The notes under the pieces were generated by a model. That model was not told where the DNA came from. It made no database searches and saw only the letters and a program-made list of their open reading frames with translations. The position numbers and the translations under genes were made by a program. A DNA stretch of 64,000 bases from NCBI GenBank assembly GCA_012960755.1, contig DUAT01000110.1, positions 1 through 64,000 on the forward strand, written 5' to 3'. The DNA comes from Gammaproteobacteria bacterium (lineage in GTDB: Bacteria; Pseudomonadota; Gammaproteobacteria; Pseudomonadales; Azotimanducaceae_A). This document shows, in pieces, positions 7,637 through 17,102 of this stretch. The first letter of the stretch is position 1. Every line of letters begins with the position of its first letter.

Positions 7637-8329
7637 CTACTTGATGTGCCCGCAGGTCGCATCGGGCACGGGATACCACAACGGTTGATTGAGTAACTCA
7701 AAGGGATGGGTTGGCCCGCGCTCCTGAAAGCAGGTCACATTACCGTAACCGTCAGATCTCTTGATGATGAAGGTGCCATCATTGCTCCGAGATTCCATGA
7801 CCTTTGCCATGGTAATCACCGGCACAAGATAGCGGACGGGTTGATACCGGCCCGGGTTTTCTTTTTGAGGAAAATCCCGGGTACTGAATGTTTTAAAGCT
7901 AGGCGCTTTTGGCAGTGAATCGTTTCTTATCGCCTCGATAGCGCGAAGATACAGCGTAGTTCGAATCCGTGGGGCAGATTGCAGTGGCTCTTGCTCTTGA
8001 ATAGCCTCTTGCTCTTGAACAACTTCGGCAATATCCGTTATCGGTTCGGCTATGGTTTCAACAGGTTCCTGAATGACCGGTTCGGGGATCGTTTTGGGAA
8101 TCTCGGGTTCGAATATCGCTTCAGGTTCAATAATTTTTTCAGGCACCAGCTCAATGCTGATAACCGTCGATCTGCCAGCTTCCGGCTTGTCGAATTTCCA
8201 ATACATCACCAGAACAAAATGAACCAGCAATACAAACAACACAGCAAGGCTGAGCACACCATGGGTCTTTTTGGGTTCATCCCCGTCGGGGGAAAGATCA
8301 AATTCGTCGATTGAAGCCGGATAAAACAT
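7637..8329 (-). CDS. Single-pass membrane protein with Pro/Glu-rich region
   Basis: About 230 residues starting at MFYPASIDEF. A cytoplasmic head is followed by one membrane helix (VLSLAVLFVLLVHFVLVMYW). A Pro/Glu/Ile-rich stretch of about 70 residues follows (repeated EP and QE dipeptides), then a small C-terminal domain with two cysteines (VTCFQERG, DATCGHIK). The layout recalls TonB (anchor plus rigid Pro-rich periplasmic spacer), but the C-terminal TonB fold is not recognisable, so no function is given. The start at 8329 is chosen because upstream in-frame codons run into the divergent gene's leader. The 8330-8402 gap probably holds divergent promoters. Confidence 0.6.
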   Translation of the reverse strand: MFYPASIDEFDLSPDGDEPKKTHGVLSLAVLFVLLVHFVLVMYWKFDKPEAGRSTVISIELVPEKIIEPEAIFEPEIPKTIPEPVIQEPVETIAEPITDIAEVVQEQEAIQEQEPLQSAPRIRTTLYLRAIEAIRNDSLPKAPSFKTFSTRDFPQKENPGRYQPVRYLVPVITMAKVMESRSNDGTFIIKRSDGYGNVTCFQERGPTHPFELLNQPLWYPVPDATCGHIK

Positions 8330-8402
8330 GCCTGTTAGAGGCGGGTTTAGCGATTCAGTTCCAACTGTTGAATTGACGTCCCAAGTTAGGCACACTTTTA
8401 AA

Positions 8403-9755
8403 ATGCCGATGCTATCTGATCAGAGCCCAGCCAACTTTAATGACCCGCTACCCGACCGCGTGGATGTCGTTATCATCGGCGGCGGTGTCGCGGGTGTATC
8501 CACTGCGTGGTTTCTCGCCAAAGCCGGGGTAAGTGTACTGATATGTGAAAAAGGCCGTGTCGCCGGTGAACAGTCCAGCCGTAACTGGGGATGGGTCAGG
8601 CAGCAGGGTCGTGATGCGGCAGAGCTGCCGATTATGATGGACAGCATCAACAGCTGGGAATCCATCGCCAGGGAGGTCGGCGACGAGATCGGGTTTTCGC
8701 GCCAGGGGATACTATATCTGGGCCGGAATGAATCAGAGCTGGCAGAATCTGAGAAATGGCTGGATGTTGCCCGGCCGCATCAGTTGGATAGCCGGATGAT
8801 TTCCGCGAAAGAAGTCGAAGACCTGATGCCGGATGCCGGGGGCCGATGGAAAGGGGCGCTGTATACACCCAGTGATGGCAGGGCGGAGCCGTTTACGGCA
8901 GTACCTGCCATGGCGAGACATTTAGTGCAACAAGGCGTCGCCATTCGGGAAAATTGCGCTGTGCGGTCCCTGGACGTTGAAGCGGGAAAGGTATCCGGGG
9001 TGATCACAGAACATGGTCGGGTCAGGGCAGGATCTGTGGTTTGTGCCGGTGGTGCCTGGTCAACGGTGTTCCTGGGGAACCTCAATGTCAAACTACCTCA
9101 GTTGACGGTTCGCTCGACGGTCGCCCGAACACAACCGGGGCCTGATGTATTTTCCGGTGCGGCCGCCGGTGGTGGCGTCGCCATTCGCAGAAGAGCCGAT
9201 GGCGGCTACACGATTGCGCCTGGGGGCTTGGGTGAACACTTTCTCGCGGCAGACAGCTTTCGCTATTTTTTCAAGTACCTGCCTGTATTGCGGCGGAGTT
9301 CGCGAGATCTGCATATAAAGACGGTGCAACAGTTTGTAGCGGACGACAGTCTTGTAAAAAGGCTGCTGCCCACAAGGCACTGGTCGCCCGATGACACAAC
9401 ACCGTTTGAAAAAAACCGCGTGCTGAATCCCACCCCTTCGCCGGGTGGGGTCGTTCAGATGCGCAATCAACTTCAAAAATACATGCCTGCCCTGGGCGAG
9501 GTCCCGTTTATTGAAGCCTGGGCTGGTATGATTGATGTCACCCCGGATGTCGTACCGGTTATGGACCAGGTGGAAGCTTATCCCGGCCTCTATATTGCGA
9601 CGGGGTTCAGTGGCCATGGTTTTGGATTCGGCCCCGGTGCAGGCCGCGTCATGGCGAATATGGTATTGGGTAAACAGAGCGAATACGATCTAAAACGTTT
9701 CCGGCTGTCGCGCTTCACAGACGGCTCAAAAATGATACCAGGTCCCGGATTATGA
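8403..9755 (+). CDS. FAD-dependent oxidoreductase (DAO / DadA-like)
   Basis: A 450-residue flavoprotein of the glycine/D-amino-acid oxidase family. The N-terminal dinucleotide fold VDVVIIGGGVAGVSTAWFLA lies at about residues 20-40 and is followed by SSRNWGWVRQQGRD, typical of a subgroup of DadA-like oxidases. A second FAD contact, GLYIATGFSGHGFGFGPGAG, is near the C-terminus. It is expected to oxidise a secondary or primary amine. It overlaps the downstream CoA ligase by ATGA and so is co-translated with it. An upstream in-frame start at 8328 is rejected because it would add about 25 unconserved residues across the divergent promoter region. Confidence 0.85.
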   Translation: MPMLSDQSPANFNDPLPDRVDVVIIGGGVAGVSTAWFLAKAGVSVLICEKGRVAGEQSSRNWGWVRQQGRDAAELPIMMDSINSWESIAREVGDEIGFSRQGILYLGRNESELAESEKWLDVARPHQLDSRMISAKEVEDLMPDAGGRWKGALYTPSDGRAEPFTAVPAMARHLVQQGVAIRENCAVRSLDVEAGKVSGVITEHGRVRAGSVVCAGGAWSTVFLGNLNVKLPQLTVRSTVARTQPGPDVFSGAAAGGGVAIRRRADGGYTIAPGGLGEHFLAADSFRYFFKYLPVLRRSSRDLHIKTVQQFVADDSLVKRLLPTRHWSPDDTTPFEKNRVLNPTPSPGGVVQMRNQLQKYMPALGEVPFIEAWAGMIDVTPDVVPVMDQVEAYPGLYIATGFSGHGFGFGPGAGRVMANMVLGKQSEYDLKRFRLSRFTDGSKMIPGPGL

Positions 9756-11374
9756 CCAACCAGACAACAGACAACCTGGCCTGCTCCACAGGCCCAACAA
9801 CACCCCCGTTGCGCGACATTACCCTCGGCGAACTCCTTAAGGAAGCCGCTGATACCGTACCGGATAGAATTGCGTTAATTACCGGTGCTAAGGATCCCGG
9901 CGATCGCCGCGAGTGGACCTATGCAGACCTGTATGTCGAATCTCTCGAAGCCGCGCATGCCCTGACACTCAAATTCAACCCCGGTGAACGGGTGGCTGTC
10001 TGGGCGCCGAATATTCCAGAATGGATCATGATGGAATTCGCCTGCGCCATGGCTCGTGTCATTATGGTGACGGTCAATCCTGCGTTTCAAAAAAAGGAAC
10101 TGGCCTACGTGCTGAAACAGTCTCGCTGTGCAGGTATTTTTGTGATTCCGGAGTTCCGTGGCAATAGAATGTTGCAAGCCGTGCAGGAGGTGCAGGGTGA
10201 ATGCCGGGACCTGCGGGAAGTTATCCGTCTGGATCAGTGGCATGAGTTTCTTGCCACCGCCGATGGCAGCGACAGATTGCTGCCGATGGCAAGTCCGGAA
10301 GATCCCGTAATGATTCAATACACATCCGGTACAACCGGTTTTCCCAAAGGGGCATTGTTGCACCATAAAGGTCTCGTTAACAATGGCGCTCATACACTGG
10401 ATCGAATGGACGTCGACGAGGGTTCTGTGTGGATGACCTATATGCCCTTATTTCATACAGGCGGCTGTGTTATTTGTGTCCTCGGCGCTGTCTCGAAAAA
10501 ATGCACCCAGGTGCTGGTGGAAATGTTTGAGCCCGGTCTCGTGCTGGAACTGATCGAAACCTACGGTGGCAATGCAATGGTCGGGGTGCCGACAATGATG
10601 AATGCCATGCTGGAACATCCAGACTATGAAAGCCGTGACCTGTCCAGCGTCAAGGTCCTTTGTTCAGGCGGATCCACGGTTCCGGCAGCACTGGTGGAAG
10701 TATTTGAGCAGGCACTGGGAGCCAAATTCACCATTGTCTTCGGCCAGACAGAGTGCTCACCGGTGTCTTCAATGACCAGCCCCGAAGACACCACAGAAGA
10801 CAAGGGCACAACCCTGGGTGCGTCCATGCCCCATGTCGAGGTCAAGATTATTGATCCGGAATCAGGGGAGACATTGCCCTACGGCGAATTGGGTGAGTAT
10901 TGCACCCGCGGCTATCATGTCATGCATGGGTATTTCGACATGGATGAAGCCACGGCAAATGCAATCGACTCCGAGGGCTGGTTACATACCGGTGATCTTT
11001 GTTCCATGGATGAACGTGGCTACACCAAAGTAGAAGGTCGCTTAAAAGACATGATTATTCGGGGTGGTGAAAACATCTATCCCCGCGAATTGGAAGAACT
11101 GCTCTACCAGCACCCCACCATTGGCGAAGTAGCGGTGGTTGGGTTACCCGACGAGCGTATGGGTGAGATCGTCGGCGCTTTCCTTCGCGCCGCGCCCGGT
11201 GAAACCCTGAACAGGGAAACGTTGTTTGCTTACCTGCGTGAGCATCTGTCGCCACAAAAAACCCCCGCCCGCTGGTATGAACTGGAAGAATTTCCCCTCA
11301 CCGGGTCCGGCAAGATCCAGAAGTTTGAGTTGCGCAAACAGTGGCTTGACGGCAAGTTCGAAGAGATGGTCTAA
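9752..11374 (+). CDS. AMP-forming acyl-CoA synthetase
   Basis: A 540-residue member of the ANL superfamily. The P-loop-like YTSGTTGFPKG is near residue 190, FGQTECSPV is the A5-type motif, and GWLHTGDLCSMDERGYTKVEGRLKDMIIRGGENIYP holds the hinge and ATP-binding Asp and Arg. The catalytic lysine is in GSGKIQKFELRKQW near the C-terminus. It activates a carboxylic acid to its CoA thioester via an acyl-adenylate. Translation is coupled to the upstream oxidase (ATGA), and a GST-like gene follows after 31 bases. The set suggests amine oxidation followed by acid activation. The substrate is unknown. Confidence 0.9.
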   Translation: MTNQTTDNLACSTGPTTPPLRDITLGELLKEAADTVPDRIALITGAKDPGDRREWTYADLYVESLEAAHALTLKFNPGERVAVWAPNIPEWIMMEFACAMARVIMVTVNPAFQKKELAYVLKQSRCAGIFVIPEFRGNRMLQAVQEVQGECRDLREVIRLDQWHEFLATADGSDRLLPMASPEDPVMIQYTSGTTGFPKGALLHHKGLVNNGAHTLDRMDVDEGSVWMTYMPLFHTGGCVICVLGAVSKKCTQVLVEMFEPGLVLELIETYGGNAMVGVPTMMNAMLEHPDYESRDLSSVKVLCSGGSTVPAALVEVFEQALGAKFTIVFGQTECSPVSSMTSPEDTTEDKGTTLGASMPHVEVKIIDPESGETLPYGELGEYCTRGYHVMHGYFDMDEATANAIDSEGWLHTGDLCSMDERGYTKVEGRLKDMIIRGGENIYPRELEELLYQHPTIGEVAVVGLPDERMGEIVGAFLRAAPGETLNRETLFAYLREHLSPQKTPARWYELEEFPLTGSGKIQKFELRKQWLDGKFEEMV

Positions 11375-11405
11375 CTTATTAAAAGAGCCACTAGAGGTAT
11401 TCCCA

Positions 11406-12386
11406 ATGAACTCAAAGTACAAAATCTATGGCGGCGAACTGAGCTATTTCACTCGTAAGCTTGAAGCCGCACTTATTTTTTACGGTGCAGACTTCGAATC
11501 GCTAAACAAGGGTGAGCACAATCCCCAGGAAATAGAATCACGCTCCGGTACGCACCAGGTGCCGGTATTGCAGACGCCGGAAAACTGGATGATTGGGGAT
11601 ACCACACCTTTGATGCAGCTGCTCGACACCCGCTTTCCGGCACGACGAATGTTCCCCGAAGGGCCACTTGGCGTGCTTGTACAAATAGTGGAGGAGTATT
11701 TTGATGAATGGGTTGCCAGGACGATGGTGCACTATCGCTGGCACTATGCTGAAAGTGCGGAATTTGCTTCCCTGAAAATGGCCAACGGCAATGCAGAGGC
11801 GGCTGCGCGGGTTAGAAACTGGGGCCCCAGGGCCTGTCGTGCTACCGGTACGGATTCCGAGGTGCAGCGCAAGGCGGCAGAAGATGAATATGGTCGAATT
11901 CTGGCAGCGATGGAGTCCCAGCTCGCTGAAACACCCTATCTGTTAGGCGAACGGCCTACCGCCGTGGATTGTGTGATGTTGGGCGGACTCCGGGCGCATA
12001 CCAACATGGATCCGGATCCAAAAAAGGTGACTGCCAATTATCCCCGGGTTGTGGCCTGGTGTGAAACTGAGGCTGACAAATGGAATGGAACCGGTGAACT
12101 GGTGCCGTTTCCAAATTCGACTGCTTTTGCGCAGTTTGTGCTGGCTGAAATGGCAACGACTTACCAACCTTATGTGTTGGGGAATCGTGAGGCGCAACTG
12201 GCCGGGGCGAAAGCGTTTCATGTTGAAGTTTATGGTGAGGATGTGAGTTATTTGTCTCGGCCATATCCGGAGCGATCTCGGCAGATGATTGTTGATAGGA
12301 TTGGTAATAATCTGACAACGGAAGAAGGGGGTGAGGTTAGAGGCTGGCTGAAATCTGTAAAACTGGCTGAGAGCTTCGGCATCTAG
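11406..12386 (+). CDS. Glutathione S-transferase family protein
   Basis: A 326-residue protein with an N-terminal thioredoxin-like domain (YGGELSYFTRKLEAALIFYGADF, then GTHQVPVLQTPENWMIGDTTPLMQLLD) carrying the cis-Pro and the glutathione gamma-Glu contact region, then a helical C-terminal domain. It is longer than typical GSTs because of about 100 extra C-terminal residues. The ATG at 11406 has AGAGG upstream. Upstream in-frame codons run through the CoA ligase and are rejected. It is probably in one operon with the oxidase and ligase. Glutathione conjugation or isomerisation is likely, with substrate unknown. Confidence 0.85.
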   Translation: MNSKYKIYGGELSYFTRKLEAALIFYGADFESLNKGEHNPQEIESRSGTHQVPVLQTPENWMIGDTTPLMQLLDTRFPARRMFPEGPLGVLVQIVEEYFDEWVARTMVHYRWHYAESAEFASLKMANGNAEAAARVRNWGPRACRATGTDSEVQRKAAEDEYGRILAAMESQLAETPYLLGERPTAVDCVMLGGLRAHTNMDPDPKKVTANYPRVVAWCETEADKWNGTGELVPFPNSTAFAQFVLAEMATTYQPYVLGNREAQLAGAKAFHVEVYGEDVSYLSRPYPERSRQMIVDRIGNNLTTEEGGEVRGWLKSVKLAESFGI

Positions 12387-12469
12387 TTTGGTGAGGGGTT
12401 AGATTAAAACAGCGGATTGGTCAAAGCTGACTCCCAGCATTAGCATCGTTTTTAGACCATCGTATACTT

Positions 12470-13078
12470 TCAGAACGCCTTCTCAAAAATCAAAAATTGA
12501 TTATTCGCTGGCATATCAAAGTCCCTGCGGAGCACAAACCCCGTTTCCTCTGCCAGTTCCTGCAGTCGTCCAATATCACGTACGCCACTCAACGGATTCC
12601 GATCTGTTAACCAGCCGTCAAACCGTTCATTCGAATCAGTAGTGAATTTTCCGTTGTATTTAAACGGACCGTAGATACACAACAGCCCGTTGTGTGTCAT
12701 GACTTTGGACGCCCCAATGAACAGGGGCGATAACAAACTCTCAGGCACAATATGCAGAACATTCGCGGTATAGATATGGTTTGTCGTTGTTATGGACCAG
12801 TCCGGGTTGTTGAGATCAAGATAAACCGGTGGTTTAACGTTGTCTGGGGCCAGTGACTGTATGTTGGTTTTTAACGGTTCAAAGTACTCGCCCTGGTCGG
12901 AAGGTTGCCAGGTAATGTGTCGCAGGGCGCTGGCAAAGTGCACGGCGTGCTGGCCGGAACCGCTGCCTATTTCCAGCAGCGTGGCAGGTTCGGTTAACAG
13001 TTCACGCAAGTGGCTCAGTATGTGTTCTTTGTTATTGTCCGCTGCTGTCGAGTGGTGAAGAAACTGTTTCTCGATTAT
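12470..13078 (-). CDS. DUF938 SAM-dependent methyltransferase, apparent ATA start
   Basis: Class I methyltransferase of the DUF938 type: LLEIGSGSGQHAVHFASAL is motif I, followed by WQPSDQGE and ANVLHIVPE. The family's N-terminal signature (here KQFLHHSTAADNNKEHIL) is clearly present upstream of the first standard start codon, the TTG at 13009, so translation must begin earlier. No in-frame ATG, GTG or TTG exists there. The best position is ATA at 13076-13078, overlapping the upstream gene's TAA as ATAA. A single G-to-A change in an ancestral ATGA overlap would give exactly this. That start yields 202 residues, normal for the family. The alternatives are rare ATA or ATC initiation, a sequencing error, or a damaged gene. 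Confidence 0.7.
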   Translation of the reverse strand: MIEKQFLHHSTAADNNKEHILSHLRELLTEPATLLEIGSGSGQHAVHFASALRHITWQPSDQGEYFEPLKTNIQSLAPDNVKPPVYLDLNNPDWSITTTNHIYTANVLHIVPESLLSPLFIGASKVMTHNGLLCIYGPFKYNGKFTTDSNERFDGWLTDRNPLSGVRDIGRLQELAEETGFVLRRDFDMPANNQFLIFEKAF

Positions 13079-14742
13079 TGACCACCCCGTAACAGTCGAC
13101 CGGGTAGTGCACCGGTTGATTCGCCGTTTTCAAAGGTGACTTCGCCTGACTTGATGGTCGCGATATAGCCATTGGCTTTTTGTATCAGGCGTTTGCCGCT
13201 GGCGGGCAGGTCGTACACCATCTCAGGTGGTTGCAGTGAAAGGGCGTCAAAGTCGATCAGGTTGAAATCTGCCTGGTATCCCGGGGCAATAACGCCACGG
13301 TCGGTTAAGCCGTAAACGCTGGCGCTGTTTTGTGTCATCTTGTGAACAACAAATTCGAGGGGCATGGTCGCAGCACTGGTTCTATCCCGGGCGGTGTAAC
13401 TCAACATGTAGGTGGGGACGCTGGCATCGCATAGCACGCCGCAATGGGCGCCACCATCGGACAAGCCAAAGACACTGTAGTCCCGTTTGATATTCTCAAA
13501 GTAGGGGTCGAGGGTTCCCTTGTAGCCGCCGAAGAAAAAGATAATCGGCCGTCTTTCTGCCAGGGTATCCATCAGTACATCGAGATGATGGCGTTTTGTT
13601 GCATCTGCAATTCCCTGGATACTGTCGTTTATTGCCGGTTCATAGGAGAGTGCATCGTCCAACGGGTACATTTCTGCATAACTCGTGGTAAACCGCACCG
13701 CATCGGGGTTGCGATGGTGTTTGGGTTTTTCTGTTTTTATCTTGTTACGGAATTCGGGGTCCCGCAGATGCGCAATTCGCTCTTCCAATGGCAAGCCGCG
13801 TATCGCCTTGTAGCTGGGGAAAATGTTCAGCGGATTGATGGTTCCTTCAAGACTCATCAGTATCGACGCAGGCCGGGCCCCACATTGGGGTCGCAGGCTC
13901 AGTCCCTGTTTACTCATGGAATCTGCCAGGTGCCATATTTTTTCGCGTTTGCCCGGTGCAGTCAGGGTCGTGATGGTGCGGCCGGTGTCACGCATGATTT
14001 GTTCAATCCAGGCCAGTTCATCATCATCTTCCAGATAGTCACTGATAATCTCGATTGTGCCATGATCCAGACCTTTAAATGCGTTACCAATGCCTAACAT
14101 TTCCTTTGCCGCGGCGTTGGTACCGGGGACCAGATTACCCTGCTTATCCAGGTGACCGTAAAAACGTGAAGTTGAAAAACCGAGTGCCCCGGCCTGCAGT
14201 GCTTCCCGGGTCAGTCGTGACATCTGGTCAATATCAGCATCCGTGGAATCGTCGTAACATCGTTCACCCATCACGTAGCGCCGGATTGCCACATGAGGCA
14301 CCTGTGAACCCACATCCATGACGTAGGGTGTATCGATGGCATCAAGATACTCAGCGTAACTCTCCCAACCCCAGGGAATGCCTTCATTCAACGCCGAGCC
14401 GGGAATATCCTCGACACTTTCCATCAGTTCGATTAGCCGGTTCTCATCACCGGCTTGTACTGGTGCAAATCCAACCCCGCAATTTCCCATGACAACCGTG
14501 GTTACGCCGTGCCAGCAGCTGGGTGTCAATTGTTTGTCCCAGCACACCTGGCCATCGTAGTGGGTATGGATATCTACAAATCCCGGTGTCAGCAGTTGCC
14601 CCCCGGCATCGATTTCCCTCGCTGCCTTGCCGACGTTGCCTACCTCCGCGATTTTGCCGTCTTTTACGCCGACTGAGCCATTAAACGCGGGTTTACCTGT
14701 GCCATCGACAATATTGGCATTCCTGATGGTGAGATCGAGCAT
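13075..14742 (-). CDS. N-acyl-D-amino-acid deacylase family amidohydrolase (copy 1)
   Basis: A 555-residue metal-dependent hydrolase. It has the GFVDIHTHYDGQ metal-ligand motif near residue 55, GNCGVGFAP with the Cys metal ligand of D-aminoacylases near 90, and GLSDGGAHCGVLCDAS with the catalytic Asp in the C-terminal third. It probably hydrolyses N-acyl-D-amino acids or related amides and hydantoin-like compounds in the cytoplasm. A paralogue with the same motifs is at 60856-62547. It precedes the DUF938 gene with a 4-base overlap. A tandem-repeat spacer and an MFS gene lie upstream on the same strand. Confidence 0.85.
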   Translation of the reverse strand: MLDLTIRNANIVDGTGKPAFNGSVGVKDGKIAEVGNVGKAAREIDAGGQLLTPGFVDIHTHYDGQVCWDKQLTPSCWHGVTTVVMGNCGVGFAPVQAGDENRLIELMESVEDIPGSALNEGIPWGWESYAEYLDAIDTPYVMDVGSQVPHVAIRRYVMGERCYDDSTDADIDQMSRLTREALQAGALGFSTSRFYGHLDKQGNLVPGTNAAAKEMLGIGNAFKGLDHGTIEIISDYLEDDDELAWIEQIMRDTGRTITTLTAPGKREKIWHLADSMSKQGLSLRPQCGARPASILMSLEGTINPLNIFPSYKAIRGLPLEERIAHLRDPEFRNKIKTEKPKHHRNPDAVRFTTSYAEMYPLDDALSYEPAINDSIQGIADATKRHHLDVLMDTLAERRPIIFFFGGYKGTLDPYFENIKRDYSVFGLSDGGAHCGVLCDASVPTYMLSYTARDRTSAATMPLEFVVHKMTQNSASVYGLTDRGVIAPGYQADFNLIDFDALSLQPPEMVYDLPASGKRLIQKANGYIATIKSGEVTFENGESTGALPGRLLRGGQ

Positions 14743-14777
14743 GAATCCTCCGGGGCGGGTTTCTTTTTAGCTAAGCT

Positions 14778-14807
14778 TACATGAAGCCTACATGAAGCCT
14801 ACATGAA
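14778..14807. repeat. Short tandem repeat, 11-base unit
   Basis: The unit TACATGAAGCC occurs twice in full and once truncated (TACATGAA) in the spacer between the amidohydrolase start and the MFS stop. It is probably replication slippage. No coding or regulatory role is evident. Confidence 0.8.
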
Positions 14808-14829
14808 AAGCAGCATGACGGGAGGTAAC

Positions 14830-16161
14830 TTATGGCGCCCGTGGCGGCAAACCCATGGCCCTGATACTGGGGGATAACATGGATAACAATGCGAAGGAAG
14901 CAAACAGGCTGCCAGCACCGGCGAACAATACCGTCAGGCCAATATACTCGACAATATAGCCGGATAGAGCGCCGGAAATGGGTGCGAGTCCCAGGTTGGC
15001 AAATATAATCAGGCTCATGATGCGGCCGAGCATCTCCTGGGGGATTCGCCTTTGGATCCAGGTCATAAAGAATATTTGCAGAAAGCCGCCGATAGTCCCC
15101 ATGCTGAACAGGATGAACATGCCGACCATGGTTTCACTGGCAAAACCTAACTGGATGAGAATTAATCCGACAATGGCGTCGAGTGTTAGAATCATCATCC
15201 CCAGATGTCTGGCCTGGGGTAGTGGTATCCAACCCGCCAGCAGGATGCCAATGAATGCGCCGCCACTATGGGAAGACATCAGTAGCCCGTACGCGGCCGC
15301 GCCCTCGACAAATCGTTCGCTTGCCAATAACGGTATGCCAATCTGTATCGGTCCCTGGGCGAGAAAACCGATCGCCGCAATGTAGAACAACAATATAAAT
15401 AAGGAACGATCACCTTTTAGAAAAACAAACCCCAATATCATTGTGCCAAAAAAAGAATCCTCCTTGTCGGCACGTATATCTTTTTCTTTCGGGATCCGAA
15501 CCCCAAGCAGAATTAGCCAGGAGACGACAAAGGTCACCGCATCGATTGAGAAAACTGTACCAATGGCCCGTAAATCATCAGGCGGCGAATCTGCGTTGAG
15601 GTTGGTCAGGTCACCCCCGCTTAGAATAACAATCAAGGCGCCAGCCAGTGCAGGACCCACCAAAAAGCAGATCTGGGCCGTCCCACCCATCACCGCATTG
15701 GCAATCTGCAATTCATCTTTCTTCACCAGTTGTGGCAGGATCGCCGACTGCGCAGGAAAGGCGAACGCACCCACGGTTCCTAACAGGAATCCAAAGCCGT
15801 AGAGCATCCACATCTCGATGGTCTCTGTCATCACCAGGGTAGCCAGGATTGAAACCAGCAGAAAATAGGCAACCTTGGTATTCAGAATGACCCAGCGAGG
15901 GGAAATCCGGTCAACCAGTGCACCACCGACAAGAATAAAAATGGCGCGGGGAATAGCCGCAGATGCCATCACCATACCAAGCGCGAAGGCATTGTCTGTT
16001 AACTGGATGACCAGCCACGGCAGGGCAATCATGGAAAAGGCATCACCCAGCATGGAGATCAGGGAACCCGCCCAGAGCAACAGGAAATTCCTGGTCTTAA
16101 AAACAACCAGGCGATCCCGGAATTCGGGCTTTCGAAATAGCTGTAGAGATTGAGAGGCCAA
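14830..16161 (-). CDS. MFS transporter, EntS-like (MFS_3)
   Basis: A 443-residue transporter with about 12 hydrophobic segments. It opens RNFLLLWAGSLISMLGDAFSMIALPWLVIQ, characteristic of the EntS/MFS_3 exporter group, with ALVDRISPRWVILNTKV as the loop 2-3 motif. It is likely a proton-driven exporter in the inner membrane, with substrate unknown. The apparent start is TTG at 16161, since no ATG lies between it and the first helix. It lies 87 bases upstream of the amidohydrolase on the same strand and may serve the same pathway. A second MFS_3-type gene is at 17783-19123. Confidence 0.82.
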   Translation of the reverse strand: MASQSLQLFRKPEFRDRLVVFKTRNFLLLWAGSLISMLGDAFSMIALPWLVIQLTDNAFALGMVMASAAIPRAIFILVGGALVDRISPRWVILNTKVAYFLLVSILATLVMTETIEMWMLYGFGFLLGTVGAFAFPAQSAILPQLVKKDELQIANAVMGGTAQICFLVGPALAGALIVILSGGDLTNLNADSPPDDLRAIGTVFSIDAVTFVVSWLILLGVRIPKEKDIRADKEDSFFGTMILGFVFLKGDRSLFILLFYIAAIGFLAQGPIQIGIPLLASERFVEGAAAYGLLMSSHSGGAFIGILLAGWIPLPQARHLGMMILTLDAIVGLILIQLGFASETMVGMFILFSMGTIGGFLQIFFMTWIQRRIPQEMLGRIMSLIIFANLGLAPISGALSGYIVEYIGLTVLFAGAGSLFASFALLSMLSPSIRAMGLPPRAP

Positions 16162-16195
16162 GCACGGTACCTGGGTCAGAAGGGGCTGAGGATTT

Positions 16196-17014
16196 TTACG
16201 CCGGTTCCTGCATCACATCACCGACGCTGATATCCCCGTCACTATCCGGAGTAAGATAAATTCCAAACATAATACCCCCAGCATAGTCATTCTTACGTTT
16301 TCTGTACTTGCCGAGGGTTCGAAGCGGTTCTTTGGCGCGACCACCGGTGTTCTGGTCCGTCGTGGTCACAATGCAGCGTTCGCAGACGGTCACCCGATTA
16401 AGGGTCAATCGGGGGAAATTAAACGCAGGCAAATCGTCTTCTCTATAGGCTTCAAGATCAGACACTACGATGTTCGGTCGAAACCGATTCATCGGGATTG
16501 GCGCATCCATTCGTTGGCACAGGTCATCCAGTGAGGATTGGTTGGTGAGCAAAATGGGTGCTGCGTCAATAAACTTGGTTTGTTTCTGGCCGTGGACCCC
16601 GCTGAATTCTTTCAACGGCAAAAACCAGTCGTAGGCTTCTCTCGCCCTCACCAGGCGGACGGTTTTCTCGAATGCGTCACTCAACCAGGCTGCCACTTCA
16701 TCACCCATATCCAGCGTTGGGATCTTTTTTGAATAGATATCAACGTCCGCTGAAGGTGAGCCGAGTTCGGTAGGCAGTTCAAAATCGGATTTGCCTGGAT
16801 AACCCAGAAGCAGCTCGTGGTCCCCGATCCATTTTGCGGAAAGATGGATCAGTTCCAGGATCTGTTTTTGGCCCGCCCGCTCGCCATCCAGCAACACCGT
16901 AAATTCCCGGTCGCCCACCAATCCCATCGGCGTGACCCTGGTTTCTGTCAGGGAATAGCCCCGGCAACCTTTTACCGGATAAATGGTGAGTTTGCTAACG
17001 ACCACAGATGACAT
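16196..17014 (-). CDS. MOSC domain protein
   Basis: A 272-residue protein. The N-terminal MOSC_N barrel (LTIYPVKGCRGYSLTETRVTPMGLVGDREF) is followed by the MOSC domain with the conserved cysteine in CERCIVTTTDQNTG. The family binds molybdenum cofactor, and relatives (YcbX, mARC) reduce N-hydroxylated compounds. This protein lacks the C-terminal 2Fe-2S domain of YcbX, so it would need a separate electron donor. It is divergent from the small membrane protein at 17103 and ends 34 bases upstream of the MFS start. Confidence 0.85.
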   Translation of the reverse strand: MSSVVVSKLTIYPVKGCRGYSLTETRVTPMGLVGDREFTVLLDGERAGQKQILELIHLSAKWIGDHELLLGYPGKSDFELPTELGSPSADVDIYSKKIPTLDMGDEVAAWLSDAFEKTVRLVRAREAYDWFLPLKEFSGVHGQKQTKFIDAAPILLTNQSSLDDLCQRMDAPIPMNRFRPNIVVSDLEAYREDDLPAFNFPRLTLNRVTVCERCIVTTTDQNTGGRAKEPLRTLGKYRKRKNDYAGGIMFGIYLTPDSDGDISVGDVMQEPA

Positions 17015-17102
17015 CCAATCTGACTCTAATAAAATACAGTCTAACCTTCATTCGTATTCTGCGTCTATTTTCCCTATGCTTAACAAACAGCAGGGGGAGA
17101 AC

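Noticed and set aside
13444..14097. Long plus-strand frame antisense to the deacylase gene
   Set aside because: Antisense shadow of a conserved amidohydrolase; no recognisable protein.
14778..14807. Tandem repeat considered as CRISPR
   Set aside because: Units are 11 bases, contiguous and without spacers.
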